DNA from: Streptomyces sp. SID13726
GTDB taxonomy: Bacteria; Actinomycetota; Actinomycetes; Streptomycetales; Streptomycetaceae
Length of the DNA: 64,000 nt
Assembly: GCF_010548375.1 (NCBI RefSeq)
Contig: NZ_JAAGLY010000023.1
Location: forward strand, 62,001-126,000
Direction: 5' to 3'
In this document: in pieces, positions 32,468-41,352 of the stretch
How positions within the stretch are numbered: position 1 is the stretch's first letter
Layout of the letters: each line of letters opens with the position of its first letter
The notes under the pieces: model-generated
The model's input: the letters and a program-made list of their open reading frames with translations, nothing else
Database searches by the model: none
Told to the model about the DNA's origin: nothing
Translations under genes and position numbers: made by a program

Positions 32468-32746
32468 ATGGCCATCGAGGTCCGCATCCCGACCATCCTC
32501 CGCACCTACACCGACGGCCAGAAGGCGGTGGAGGGCAACGGGACCACGCTCGCCGAGCTCTTCGCCGACCTCGAGACCCGGCACGCGGGCGTCCAGGCCC
32601 GCATCGTGGACGGCGGTGAGCTGCGCCGGTTCGTCAACGTGTACCTGAACGACGAGGACGTCCGCTTCCTCGACGGCATCAACACCAAGCTCACCGACGG
32701 CGACAACGTCACGATCCTGCCGGCCGTGGCCGGCGGCATGGCCTGA
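32468..32746 (+). CDS. cysO: CysO sulfur-carrier protein with Met-Ala tail
   Basis: A 92-residue ubiquitin-like sulfur carrier of the MoaD/ThiS fold. It carries thiocarboxylate sulfur to CysM for cysteine synthesis. The C-terminus reads VTILPAVAGGMA, so two residues (Met-Ala) follow the Gly-Gly that should carry the thiocarboxylate; mycobacterial CysO ends at Gly-Gly. A JAMM peptidase gene lies just upstream and could expose the Gly-Gly end. ATG 32468 is chosen, with CAGGAG upstream. The stop is 6 bases before cysM, so the two are co-translated. Confidence 0.93.
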   Translation: MAIEVRIPTILRTYTDGQKAVEGNGTTLAELFADLETRHAGVQARIVDGGELRRFVNVYLNDEDVRFLDGINTKLTDGDNVTILPAVAGGMA

Positions 32747-32752
32747 TCGTCG

Positions 32753-33703
32753 ATGCGCTACGACTCCCCGCTGGCCGCGGTGGGCAACACCCCCTTGGTG
32801 CGCCTGCCGCGGCTGTCGCCGTCCGCCGACGTCCGCATCTGGGCCAAGCTGGAGGACCGCAACCCCACCGGCTCGGTCAAGGACCGCCCCGCCCTGCACA
32901 TGATCGAGCAGGCGGAGAAGGACGGCCGTCTCACCCCGGGCTGCACCATCCTGGAGCCGACCTCCGGCAACACCGGCATCTCGCTCGCCATGGCCGCGAA
33001 GCTCAAGGGCTACCGCATGGTCTGCGTGATGCCCGAGAACACCTCGCAGGAGCGCCGGGACCTGCTCGGCATGTGGGGCGCCGAGATCATCCCGTCCCCG
33101 GCCGCGGGCGGCTCCAACACCGCCGTACGGGTCGCCAAGGAGCTGTCCGCCGAGCACCCCGACTGGGTGATGCTCTACCAGTACGGCAACCCGGACAACG
33201 CGGGCGCCCACTACGCCACGACCGGCCCGGAGATCCTCGCCGACCTCCCCTCGGTCACCCACTTCGTCGCGGGCCTCGGCACCACCGGCACCCTGATGGG
33301 CGTCGGCCGCTACCTGCGCGAGCAGAAGCCGGACGTGAAGATCGTCGCCGCGGAACCGCGCTACGACGACCTCGTCTACGGCCTGCGCAACCTCGACGAG
33401 GGCTTCGTACCGGAGCTGTACGACGCCTCCGTCCTCACCACCCGCTTCTCGGTCGGCTCGGCCGACGCGGTCACCCGCACCCGTGAGCTCCTCCAGCAGG
33501 AGGGCATCTTCGCGGGCGTCTCCACCGGCGCGGCCCTGCACGCGGCGATCGGCGTCGGCAACAAGGCGGTCAAGGCGGGGGAGTCCGCCGACATCGTCTT
33601 CGTGGTGGCGGACGGCGGCTGGAAGTACCTCTCGACCGGCGTCTACACGGCGGCGACCACGGAGGAAGCCATCGAGACCCTTCAGGGCCAGCTCTGGGCC
33701 TGA
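32753..33703 (+). CDS. cysM: CysO-dependent cysteine synthase CysM
   Basis: A 316-residue PLP enzyme that uses O-phosphoserine and the CysO thiocarboxylate. The PLP lysine is K43 (TGSVKDRPAL), the SGNTG phosphate loop is present, and the EPRYDDLVYGLRN segment carries the Arg that selects O-phosphoserine in the Mycobacterium enzyme. The C-terminus ends LEGQLWA-like (LQGQLWA), as in that enzyme. It starts six bases after cysO and is followed by the convergent PemK-like gene. This route makes cysteine without free sulfide, which suits oxidative conditions. Confidence 0.95.
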   Translation: MRYDSPLAAVGNTPLVRLPRLSPSADVRIWAKLEDRNPTGSVKDRPALHMIEQAEKDGRLTPGCTILEPTSGNTGISLAMAAKLKGYRMVCVMPENTSQERRDLLGMWGAEIIPSPAAGGSNTAVRVAKELSAEHPDWVMLYQYGNPDNAGAHYATTGPEILADLPSVTHFVAGLGTTGTLMGVGRYLREQKPDVKIVAAEPRYDDLVYGLRNLDEGFVPELYDASVLTTRFSVGSADAVTRTRELLQQEGIFAGVSTGAALHAAIGVGNKAVKAGESADIVFVVADGGWKYLSTGVYTAATTEEAIETLQGQLWA

Positions 33704-33707
33704 GGTT

Positions 33708-34160
33708 CTACCTCGCCAGGTGACGGACCTGGTCCCACAGGACCGGGTCCACCACGCCCGCCTTGCGGCGGAAGTCCCCCACCGGCACCTCGCGCAGCTC
33801 GTCCGTCTCCAGGAAGCTCGCGCGCCCCTGCGCGTCGCCCACCGAGCCCGGCGGCAGCGGGATCACCCCGGCCCGCTCGTCGTGGTACTTGCTGGTGATC
33901 TTCGCGACGGTGGCCCTCCGGCCGCGCACCGCGAGCACCAGACAGGGCCGGTCCTTGCCGCCCGGCCCGTCCTCGTACGGCACGGTCGCCCACCAGATCT
34001 CGGCGGGCCGCGGCCGCAGCCCCGTGGTCCGCCCCGCCGGCCGGGTCGTCCGGTCCGCGCGCCCCCTGGGCCGGTGCCCCCGTCCCCACCCGTCCACGAG
34101 CGTGGCGACCAGCGCGAGCAGCACCACCGCCGCGAGCGCGAGCCACCAGGACGTGTCCAT
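33708..34160 (-). CDS. membrane-anchored PemK/MazF-like protein
   Basis: A 150-residue protein. An N-terminal hydrophobic segment (about residues 5-24, WWLALAAVVLLALVATLVDG) and a basic linker precede a PemK/MazF-like SH3 barrel (AEIWWATVPYEDGPGGKDRP, then RPCLVLAVRGR). MazF-type proteins cleave RNA; no antitoxin gene is adjacent, and the membrane anchor is unusual. It converges with cysM (4-bp gap) and is divergent from the MBL gene. The domain call is good; toxin activity is not shown. Confidence 0.7.
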   Translation of the reverse strand: MDTSWWLALAAVVLLALVATLVDGWGRGHRPRGRADRTTRPAGRTTGLRPRPAEIWWATVPYEDGPGGKDRPCLVLAVRGRRATVAKITSKYHDERAGVIPLPPGSVGDAQGRASFLETDELREVPVGDFRRKAGVVDPVLWDQVRHLAR

Positions 34161-34394
34161 GAGGACGACGTTACCGGCGCGCGATCAGCCCCGCGCGCCC
34201 TCTGTAAAACCCGCGCGACCCCTCTCTTGCCCCACACGCCCCCGGTCCAGCCGAACCGGTGACACCACAGGTGAGTTCGCCCACAACAGCCCTTGGCGGA
34301 GGAGCGACCGGAGGTTTTGCGCCTTACGCTCGACAAACCGCACGACCCCCGACGCACTCAATTGTCAATTCCCGCCAGCGGAGGTTTCTGCTTC

Positions 34395-35147
34395 ATGAAG
34401 CTCACCGTCGTCGGCTGCTCGGGGTCGTTCCCGTCCGCGGAATCGGCCTGCTCGAGCTACCTCGTAGAGGCCGACGGCTTCCGGCTGCTACTCGACATGG
34501 GCAACGGTGCCCTGGGCGAGTTGCAGCGCCACTGCGGTCTCTACGACCTCGACGCGATCTTCCTCAGCCATCTGCACGCCGACCACTGCATCGACATGTG
34601 CGCGTATTTCGTCGCGCGCTACTACCGCCACGACGGCGGCCGCTGCGACCCCATCCCGGTCTACGGCCCCGAAGGCACCGAACACCGCCTCACCACGGCC
34701 TACGCCGACACCCCCACCGCCTCCTCGATGAGCGAGGTCTTCGACTTCCACACGGTCAAGCCGTCCACCTTCGACGTCGGCCCGTTCACGGTCCACACCG
34801 AACGCGTGGCGCACCCGGTGGAGGCGTACGGCATCCGCGTCGAGCACGGCGGGAAGTCGCTGACGTACTCCGGCGACACCGGAGTGAGCGGGGCGCTGAC
34901 CGAACTCGCCCGCGACACCGACCTGTTCTTGTGCGAGGCGGCCTTCACGCACGGCAAGGAGAACATCCCCGACCTGCACCTCAACGGCCGCGAGGCGGGT
35001 GAGACGGCGACCAGGGCAGGCGCCCGCCGCTTGGTCCTCACCCACATCCCCCCGTGGACCGACCCCCAGGTCAACCTCGCCGACGCGCGCGCGGTGTTCG
35101 ACGGCCCGGTGTCATTGGCGGCACCGAGACTGTCGTACGACATCTAG
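34395..35147 (+). CDS. MBL-fold phosphodiesterase-like protein (Rv1339 homologue)
   Basis: A 250-residue metallo-beta-lactamase-fold hydrolase with the metal motif HLHADHC, a second motif around VAHPVEA, SGDTG and LTHIPPWT. The last of these and DLHLNGREAG closely match Mycobacterium Rv1339, described as an atypical cyclic nucleotide phosphodiesterase. The gene order cysM, this gene, rph, rdgB also matches. The RBS GGAGGTTT lies about nine bases before ATG 34395. A cAMP-degrading role is inference from homology. Confidence 0.85.
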   Translation: MKLTVVGCSGSFPSAESACSSYLVEADGFRLLLDMGNGALGELQRHCGLYDLDAIFLSHLHADHCIDMCAYFVARYYRHDGGRCDPIPVYGPEGTEHRLTTAYADTPTASSMSEVFDFHTVKPSTFDVGPFTVHTERVAHPVEAYGIRVEHGGKSLTYSGDTGVSGALTELARDTDLFLCEAAFTHGKENIPDLHLNGREAGETATRAGARRLVLTHIPPWTDPQVNLADARAVFDGPVSLAAPRLSYDI

Positions 35148-35159
35148 CCCCCCCCGCAT

Positions 35160-35205
35160 ACGCGAAGGCCCCCGGAGAGGTTCAGGACTCCGGGGGCCTT
35201 CGCGT
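35160..35205. terminator. bidirectional terminator between MBL gene and nagE
   Basis: A 17-bp perfect stem with a 10-base loop (35161-35177 and 35188-35204), extended by one A-T pair, lies between convergent genes. Confidence 0.88.
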
Positions 35206-35222
35206 GCGTGGTACGGCCGTGA

Positions 35223-36476
<1,254 letters not shown>

Positions 36477-36495
36477 GACGCTTCCTCCATCGGGT

Positions 36496-36511
36496 GGTGG
36501 TCTACACCACT
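36496..36511. promoter_or_regulatory. DasR-responsive element (dre), first site of nagE2
   Basis: GGTGGTCTACACCACT is a near-perfect palindrome matching the dre consensus bound by the GntR-family repressor DasR. It lies 20-35 bp upstream of the EIIC start. Confidence 0.85.
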
Positions 36512-36512
36512 C

Positions 36513-36528
36513 AGTGGTGTAGACCTGT
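36513..36528. promoter_or_regulatory. DasR-responsive element (dre), second site of nagE2
   Basis: AGTGGTGTAGACCTGT is a second dre-like palindrome immediately adjacent to the first. Tandem dre sites suggest tight repression by DasR, released by glucosamine-6-phosphate. Confidence 0.8.
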
Positions 36529-36579
36529 TGTACACGATGGAGCCGTTATAAGGAACCCGTCAGTTCCGCAACCGGAGGA

Positions 36580-37872
36580 CTACACCTTGGTGACGTCCTC
36601 GACCTCCTCCTCGGGCTCCCGCCCGGGGGTCTTCAGGTCGAATCTGGTGATCGCGAAACGGAAGATCACGTAGTAGACGGCCGCGAAACACAGCCCGATC
36701 GGGATGATCGCCCACGGCTTCGTCGCCAGGTTCCAGTTGATGATGTAGTCGATCAGCCCGGCCGAGAAGCTGAAGCCGTCGTGTACCCCGAGCCCCCACG
36801 TGACCGCCATCGACACGCCCGTCAGCACCGCGTGCACCGCGTACAGCAGCGGCGCGATGAACAGGAACGAGTACTCGATCGGCTCGGTGATCCCCGTCAC
36901 GAACGAGGTCAGCGCGACCGAGAGCATCAGGCCCCCGACCTCTTTGCGCCGCTCCGGCTTCGCGCAGTGCGTGATCGCCAGCGCCGCCGCAGGGAGCGCG
37001 AACATCATGATCGGGAAGAACCCGGACGTGAACTGCCCGGCGCTGGGGTCACCGGCCAGGAACATGTTGATGTCACCGTGCACCTGCGAACCGTCCGGCT
37101 TGGTGTACGTCCCGAACTGGAACCAGATGGGCACGTTCAGGAACTGGTGCAGCCCGATCACGAGCAGCGCCCGGTTCGCGACACCGAACAGCCCCGCGCC
37201 CCACGCCCCCGCGTCCTTCAGCCAGTCGCTGAAGTTCTCCAGACCGTCACCGATCGGCGGCCACACCCACAGGCACAGCGCCGCGAACGCGATGGCCACG
37301 AACGCCATGATGATCGGCACGAGCCGGCGGCCGTTGAAGAAACCGAGCCAGTCCACCAGCTTGGTGCGGTGGTACCGCTGCCAGAAGAACGCCGTCAGCA
37401 GGCCCATCACGATCCCGCCGAACACCCCGGGATTCTGGTACGTGAACGCCACCACCGTGTGGTCGACCGTCGCCTGGCACCCGATCCCCTGCACGGCCTT
37501 CGCCCCGCTCGGACAGTCCTCAGGGAACTGCTTCAACACCGAGAAGTAGACGAGGAATCCGGCCACCGCCGCCAGCGCCGTGGAACCGTCGGACTTCTTC
37601 GCCATCCCGATGGCCACACCCACGCAGAACAGCAGCGGCAACCCCAGCGAACCGTCCAGCAGCGCCCCGCCCGCGCCCATCATCACCTTGGAGACGTTCG
37701 TCCACCCCAGACCGTCGTCCCCGAACACGTCCGGCTGGCCGAGCCGGTTGAGGATGCCCGCGGCGGGCAGTACGGCGATGGGCAGCTGAAGACTGCGGCC
37801 CATCTTCTGAAGCCCCTGGAACGCGGCCTGCCGGCGCCGGCGTGCGGGTGAGATCTCGGTTTCCGAACTCAT
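36580..37872 (-). CDS. nagE1: PTS EIIC subunit for N-acetylglucosamine, second copy
   Basis: A 430-residue EIIC permease paralogous to the neighbour at 35223, with RSLQLPIAVLPAAGILNRLG and GITEPIEYSFLF. It differs by a Cys-containing extracellular insert (FPEDCPSGAKAVQGIGCQAT). ATG 37872 (MSSETEIS) is chosen over an upstream frame that runs into the EIIB gene. One dre site lies 20 bp upstream. It is divergent from the EIIB gene by 127 bp. By position it matches S. coelicolor nagE1 (SCO2906). Confidence 0.87.
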   Translation of the reverse strand: MSSETEISPARRRRQAAFQGLQKMGRSLQLPIAVLPAAGILNRLGQPDVFGDDGLGWTNVSKVMMGAGGALLDGSLGLPLLFCVGVAIGMAKKSDGSTALAAVAGFLVYFSVLKQFPEDCPSGAKAVQGIGCQATVDHTVVAFTYQNPGVFGGIVMGLLTAFFWQRYHRTKLVDWLGFFNGRRLVPIIMAFVAIAFAALCLWVWPPIGDGLENFSDWLKDAGAWGAGLFGVANRALLVIGLHQFLNVPIWFQFGTYTKPDGSQVHGDINMFLAGDPSAGQFTSGFFPIMMFALPAAALAITHCAKPERRKEVGGLMLSVALTSFVTGITEPIEYSFLFIAPLLYAVHAVLTGVSMAVTWGLGVHDGFSFSAGLIDYIINWNLATKPWAIIPIGLCFAAVYYVIFRFAITRFDLKTPGREPEEEVEDVTKV

Positions 37873-37892
37873 CAGTTGGCGACCGCCTGTCA

Positions 37893-37908
37893 GGTGGTGT
37901 AGACCAGT
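37893..37908. promoter_or_regulatory. DasR-responsive element in the nagE1/nagF divergent promoter
   Basis: GGTGGTGTAGACCAGT matches the dre palindrome. It lies 20 bp upstream of the EIIC start and 92 bp upstream of the EIIB start, so one site may control both. Confidence 0.82.
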
Positions 37909-37999
37909 CACGGACGATGTGGTTGCTGTGACGTCATCTTTCGGTACGAACGCCGCAATCGCTCGCGAAGTTGGGCCAACTGTGCGTGAGGAGACCGAA

Positions 38000-38233
38000 A
38001 TGGCCAGCAAGGCAGAGAAGATCGTCGCGGGACTCGGCGGCATCGAGAACATCGAAGAGGTCGAGGGCTGCATCACCCGCCTGCGCACCGAGGTCCTCGA
38101 CGCGAGCAAGGTCGACGAGGCCGCCCTCAAGGCCGCCGGCGCCCACGGCGTCGTCAAGATGGGCACCGCGATCCAGGTCGTCATCGGCACCGACGCCGAC
38201 CCGATCGCCGCGGAGATCGAGGACATGATGTGA
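38000..38233 (+). CDS. nagF: PTS EIIB subunit for N-acetylglucosamine
   Basis: A 77-residue soluble phosphocarrier. The phosphorylated cysteine is C24 in EVEGCITRLR, the EIIB signature. It receives phosphate from a EIIA (Crr) encoded elsewhere and passes it to GlcNAc through the EIIC partners. ATG 38000 is preceded by GAGGAGA. It is divergent from nagE1 with a shared dre site. Matches nagF (ptsB, SCO2905). Confidence 0.9.
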   Translation: MASKAEKIVAGLGGIENIEEVEGCITRLRTEVLDASKVDEAALKAAGAHGVVKMGTAIQVVIGTDADPIAAEIEDMM

Positions 38234-38261
38234 GCGGCGGGGTGTGATCCGGGCGGCGGGG

Positions 38262-38312
38262 CGTGAGGTGGGCGTCGAGACGTGAGGTGAGCGTCGAGGC
38301 GTGAGGTGAGCC
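38262..38312. repeat. 19-bp tandem repeats between nagF and rph
   Basis: Units at 38262-38280 and 38281-38299 share CGTGAGGTGNGCGTCGAGN; a partial third copy runs from 38300. No function is apparent. Confidence 0.75.
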
Positions 38313-38356
38313 GAGCGGGCCGAGCCGTCACCCGGGAGGCCGATAGGCTCAGCGCC

Positions 38357-39094
38357 ATGTCTCGAATCGACGGCCGCACCCCCGAACAACTCCGCCCGGT
38401 CACCATCGAACGCGGCTGGAGCAAGCACGCCGAGGGCTCCGTCCTCGTCTCCTTCGGCGACACGAAGGTCTTCTGCACCGCCTCGGTCACCGAAGGCGTC
38501 CCCCGCTGGCGCAAGGGCAGCGGCGAGGGCTGGGTCACCGCCGAGTACTCGATGCTGCCCCGCGCCACCAACACCCGCGGCGACCGCGAGTCCGTCCGGG
38601 GCAAGATCGGCGGCCGCACGCACGAGATCAGCCGGCTCATCGGCCGCTCCCTGCGCGCGGTCATCGACTACAAGGCACTCGGCGAGAACACCATCGTCCT
38701 CGACTGCGACGTGCTCCAGGCCGACGGCGGCACCCGCACGGCCGCCATCACCGGCGCGTACGTCGCCCTCGCCGACGCCGTCTCCTGGGCCCAGAGCAAG
38801 AAGCTGATCAGGGCCGGCCGCCAGCCGCTGACGGGAACCGTGAGCGCGGTCTCCGTCGGCATCGTCGGCGGAGTCCCGCTGCTCGACCTCTGCTACGAGG
38901 AGGACGTGCGCGCCGACACCGACATGAACGTCGTCTGCACCGGCGACGGCCGCTTCGTCGAGGTCCAGGGCACCGCCGAGGCCGAGCCGTTCGCCCGCGA
39001 CGAGCTCAACTCCCTCCTCGACCTGGCCGTCCTGGGCTGCTCCGAACTCGCTGTCCTCCAGAGCAAGGCGCTTGATACGGTCCTCGAAAGGTAA
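38357..39094 (+). CDS. rph: RNase PH
   Basis: A 245-residue phosphorolytic 3'-5' exoribonuclease that trims tRNA 3' ends. It begins SRIDGRTPEQLRPVTIERGW, the family hallmark, with the phosphate-binding RATNTRGDRESVRGKIGGRT and LDCDVLQADGGTRTA regions intact. ATG 38357 is selected. It is separated from nagF by a 123-bp repeat-containing gap, and a lipoprotein gene follows before rdgB. The rph-rdgB pairing is broadly conserved. Confidence 0.96.
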   Translation: MSRIDGRTPEQLRPVTIERGWSKHAEGSVLVSFGDTKVFCTASVTEGVPRWRKGSGEGWVTAEYSMLPRATNTRGDRESVRGKIGGRTHEISRLIGRSLRAVIDYKALGENTIVLDCDVLQADGGTRTAAITGAYVALADAVSWAQSKKLIRAGRQPLTGTVSAVSVGIVGGVPLLDLCYEEDVRADTDMNVVCTGDGRFVEVQGTAEAEPFARDELNSLLDLAVLGCSELAVLQSKALDTVLER

Positions 39095-39160
39095 AGGGAA
39101 CGCCAAGAACGGTGGCCGGTGGGGGCAACCCGACCGACCGCCCCGGCGTCTTCAGGGATA

Positions 39161-39190
39161 CGGGCGCCCGCTGTGCACAACGGGCGCCCG
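39161..39190. terminator. GC-rich hairpin after rph
   Basis: Two copies of the palindrome CGGGCGCCCG (39161-39170 and 39181-39190) form a perfect 10-bp stem around CTGTGCACAA. It lies 66 bases past rph and 50 before the lipoprotein gene, and may terminate or attenuate. Confidence 0.6.
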
Positions 39191-39241
39191 GCCAAGCAAA
39201 CGGGGGCCTCCCGAGGCCTGCCCAAGGGAGGGAACACATCC

Positions 39242-39649
39242 ATGGCCGCGAGCCGACGCCGCCGTAGTCGCCGTATCGCCACCATCGCCGCCGCGGTGGC
39301 CGCCGTAGGACTGACGGTCGGCCTCACCACCGGCTGCGACGCCGTCAGCAAGGCGCTGGACTGCGTCCAGACCGCCGAGGCCGTCGCCGACAGCGTCACC
39401 GACCTCCAGCAGGCCGTGGAGAACGCGTCCAACGACCCGACGCAGATCGACGACGCCCTCGCCTCGATCGACCAGAACCTCGACGAGATCGGTGACAAGA
39501 CCGACAACACCGACGTCAACAAGGCGGTCGACGACCTGAACGCGGCGGTGGCCAACGTCCGTACGTCCGTGAAGAACGGCGACGAGACCCCGGACCTCAG
39601 CCCCGTCACCGACGCGGCCGGCGAACTCACCAAGGTCTGCACGCCGTAA
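39242..39649 (+). CDS. small lipoprotein with predicted coiled coil
   Basis: A 135-residue predicted lipoprotein. A basic start (RRRRSRR) and a hydrophobic core end in LTTGC at about residue 28. The mature part is rich in Asp, Ala and Val with heptad-like spacing (DLQQAVENASNDPTQIDDAL). It may be a periplasmic coiled-coil protein. ATG 39242 has GGGAGGGAA upstream. It sits between rph and rdgB; function unknown. Confidence 0.75.
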   Translation: MAASRRRRSRRIATIAAAVAAVGLTVGLTTGCDAVSKALDCVQTAEAVADSVTDLQQAVENASNDPTQIDDALASIDQNLDEIGDKTDNTDVNKAVDDLNAAVANVRTSVKNGDETPDLSPVTDAAGELTKVCTP

Positions 39650-39660
39650 TACTGGTGGGC

Positions 39661-40263
39661 ATGACCCGCCTGATCCTCGCCACCCGCAACGCCGGCAAAA
39701 TCACCGAACTCCACGCGATCCTCGCCGACGCAGGTCTCCCCTTCGACCTCGTCGGCGCGGACGCGTACCCGGAGATCCCGGACGTCAAGGAAACCGGCAT
39801 CACCTTCGCCGAGAACGCCCTGCTCAAGGCCCACGCCCTGGCCCAGGCAACGGGCCTGCCCGCGGTCGCCGACGACTCCGGCCTCTGCGTCGACGTCCTG
39901 AACGGCGCCCCGGGCATCTTCTCGGCCCGCTGGTCGGGACGGCACGGAGACGACAAGGCCAACCTGAACCTCCTCCTGGCCCAGCTATCCGACATCGCGG
40001 ACGAGCACCGCGCCGCCCACTTCGCCTGCGCGGCGGCCCTGGCCCTCCCGGACGGCACGGAACGAGTCGTCGAGGGCCAACTCCGAGGCACCCTCCGCCA
40101 CACCCCGTCCGGCACGAACGGCTTCGGCTACGACCCGATCCTCCAACCGGACGGCGAGAGCCGGACCTGCGCGGAGCTGTCGGCAGCCGAGAAGAACGCG
40201 ATCAGCCACCGGGGGAAGGCGTTCCGGGGGTTGGTGCCGGTGGTGCGGGAGCTGTTGGGCTGA
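39661..40263 (+). CDS. rdgB: non-canonical purine NTP pyrophosphatase
   Basis: A 200-residue dITP/XTP pyrophosphatase that removes deaminated purine nucleotides. The signature SLSATRN-like start is RLILATRNAGKI, with FAENALLKA, VADDSGLCVDVL, GRHGDDKAN and NGFGYDPIL. It follows the lipoprotein by 11 bp. A tRNA-Leu on the opposite strand lies immediately after it. Confidence 0.95.
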   Translation: MTRLILATRNAGKITELHAILADAGLPFDLVGADAYPEIPDVKETGITFAENALLKAHALAQATGLPAVADDSGLCVDVLNGAPGIFSARWSGRHGDDKANLNLLLAQLSDIADEHRAAHFACAAALALPDGTERVVEGQLRGTLRHTPSGTNGFGYDPILQPDGESRTCAELSAAEKNAISHRGKAFRGLVPVVRELLG

Positions 40264-40267
40264 TCTC

Positions 40268-40354
40268 TGGTGCGGCCGGAGGGACTCGAACCCTCACGGG
40301 AGTTACCCCACTGGGACCTAAACCCAGCGTGACTGCCAATTCCACCACGGCCGC
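40268..40354 (-). tRNA. tRNA-Leu (anticodon UAG)
   Basis: An 87-nt type II tRNA on the minus strand. The acceptor pairs GCGGCCG with CGGCCGC, the anticodon loop is TTTAGGT inside CTGGG/CCCAG, a long variable arm follows, and the T arm is GGTTCGAGTCC-like. The anticodon TAG reads CUA. A CCA end is encoded (40268-40270). It is not the bldA tRNA, which has UAA. Confidence 0.93.
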
Positions 40355-40413
40355 CTGGCACTGCCCGGTCATGTTACCGGGCAGTGCCACTCCTACGGTC
40401 CCCGATATGTCCG

Positions 40414-40881
40414 TCAGATCGACAGGTCCTTCAGGAGCTTCGCCACGTGCCCCGTGGCCCGCACGTTGTACAGCGCCCGTTCCACCTTGCCCTCCTCGTC
40501 CACGATGATCGTGGAGCGGATGACGCCCAGGTAGGTCTTGCCGTAGTTCTTCTTCTCGCCGTAGGCCGCGTAGGACTCGGTGACCGTCTTTTCCGGGTCG
40601 GCCAGCAGGGTGATCCTCAGGGATTCCTTGTCGCGGAACTTGGCCAGTTTCTCCGGGGCGTCGGGGGAGATGCCGATGACGTCGTAGCCCGCGCCGGCCA
40701 GGACCTCCAGGTTGTCGGTGAAGTCGCAGGCCTGCTTCGTGCAGCCGGGGGTCAGGGCGGCCGGGTAGAAGTAGACGATGACCTTGCGGCCTTTGTGGTC
40801 CGACAGGGAGACGTCGTGGCCGTCGGCGTCGGGCAGGGTGAAGGCGGGGGCCACGTCCCCGGGCTGGAGTCGCTCGCTCAT
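40414..40881 (-). CDS. bcp: peroxiredoxin (Bcp/PrxQ type)
   Basis: A 155-residue thioredoxin-fold peroxidase. The peroxidatic cysteine is C47 in TPGCTKQACDF, and the resolving cysteine C52 is five residues later, the 2-Cys PrxQ arrangement. It reduces H2O2 and alkyl hydroperoxides with thioredoxin. ATG 40881 is chosen. It is divergent from the DUF3618 gene. Confidence 0.92.
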   Translation of the reverse strand: MSERLQPGDVAPAFTLPDADGHDVSLSDHKGRKVIVYFYPAALTPGCTKQACDFTDNLEVLAGAGYDVIGISPDAPEKLAKFRDKESLRITLLADPEKTVTESYAAYGEKKNYGKTYLGVIRSTIIVDEEGKVERALYNVRATGHVAKLLKDLSI

Positions 40882-40977
40882 TGGGCCAGCGTAACCGGGG
40901 GTCCTGACAGTGCGGTCGCGGGCGGAACTGACAGACTGTCCAGGACGACAACGAGAAAGCGACTTCGGAGGCCTGCC

Positions 40978-41307
40978 GTGGCGGACACGTCGGACATCAG
41001 AACCCCGGCGCAGATCGAGGCGGACATCAAGCGCCGCCGCGAGGTGCTGGCCGAGACGCTCGACGAGATCGGGGTGCGGGTGCACCCGAAGACGATCGTC
41101 GGCGACGCCAAGGCGAAGGTCGTCTCCAACATCGACCACACGCTCGGCCGGGCGTACGTCGGCGTCAACCGGGCCGTCACCGATGTGAAGGGCCGCTTCG
41201 TGGACGAGGAGGGCGCTCCCCGCCTGGAGCGCATCGTGCCCGTCGCCCTCGTCGCCGTGGGGCTCGTGGGGCTGCTCGCCCTGGGCACCCGGCGCCGGAA
41301 GGGCTGA
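40978..41307 (+). CDS. DUF3618 membrane-anchored protein
   Basis: A 109-residue protein with the DUF3618 core (IEADIKRRREVLAETLDEIG) and one C-terminal membrane helix (VPVALVAVGLVGLLALG) before a basic end. GTG 40978 has CGGAGG seven bases upstream. The family is common in actinobacteria; function unknown. It is followed by the orphan GroES-like gene. Confidence 0.82.
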   Translation: MADTSDIRTPAQIEADIKRRREVLAETLDEIGVRVHPKTIVGDAKAKVVSNIDHTLGRAYVGVNRAVTDVKGRFVDEEGAPRLERIVPVALVAVGLVGLLALGTRRRKG

Positions 41308-41352
41308 CCCCGGCGGCGCACACGCGCCCCGGAGGCAGGTAGGTTCAGTGCC

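Noticed and set aside
40268..40354. Possible bldA tRNA
   Set aside because: The anticodon is UAG (reads CUA), not UAA, so it is a different leucine tRNA.
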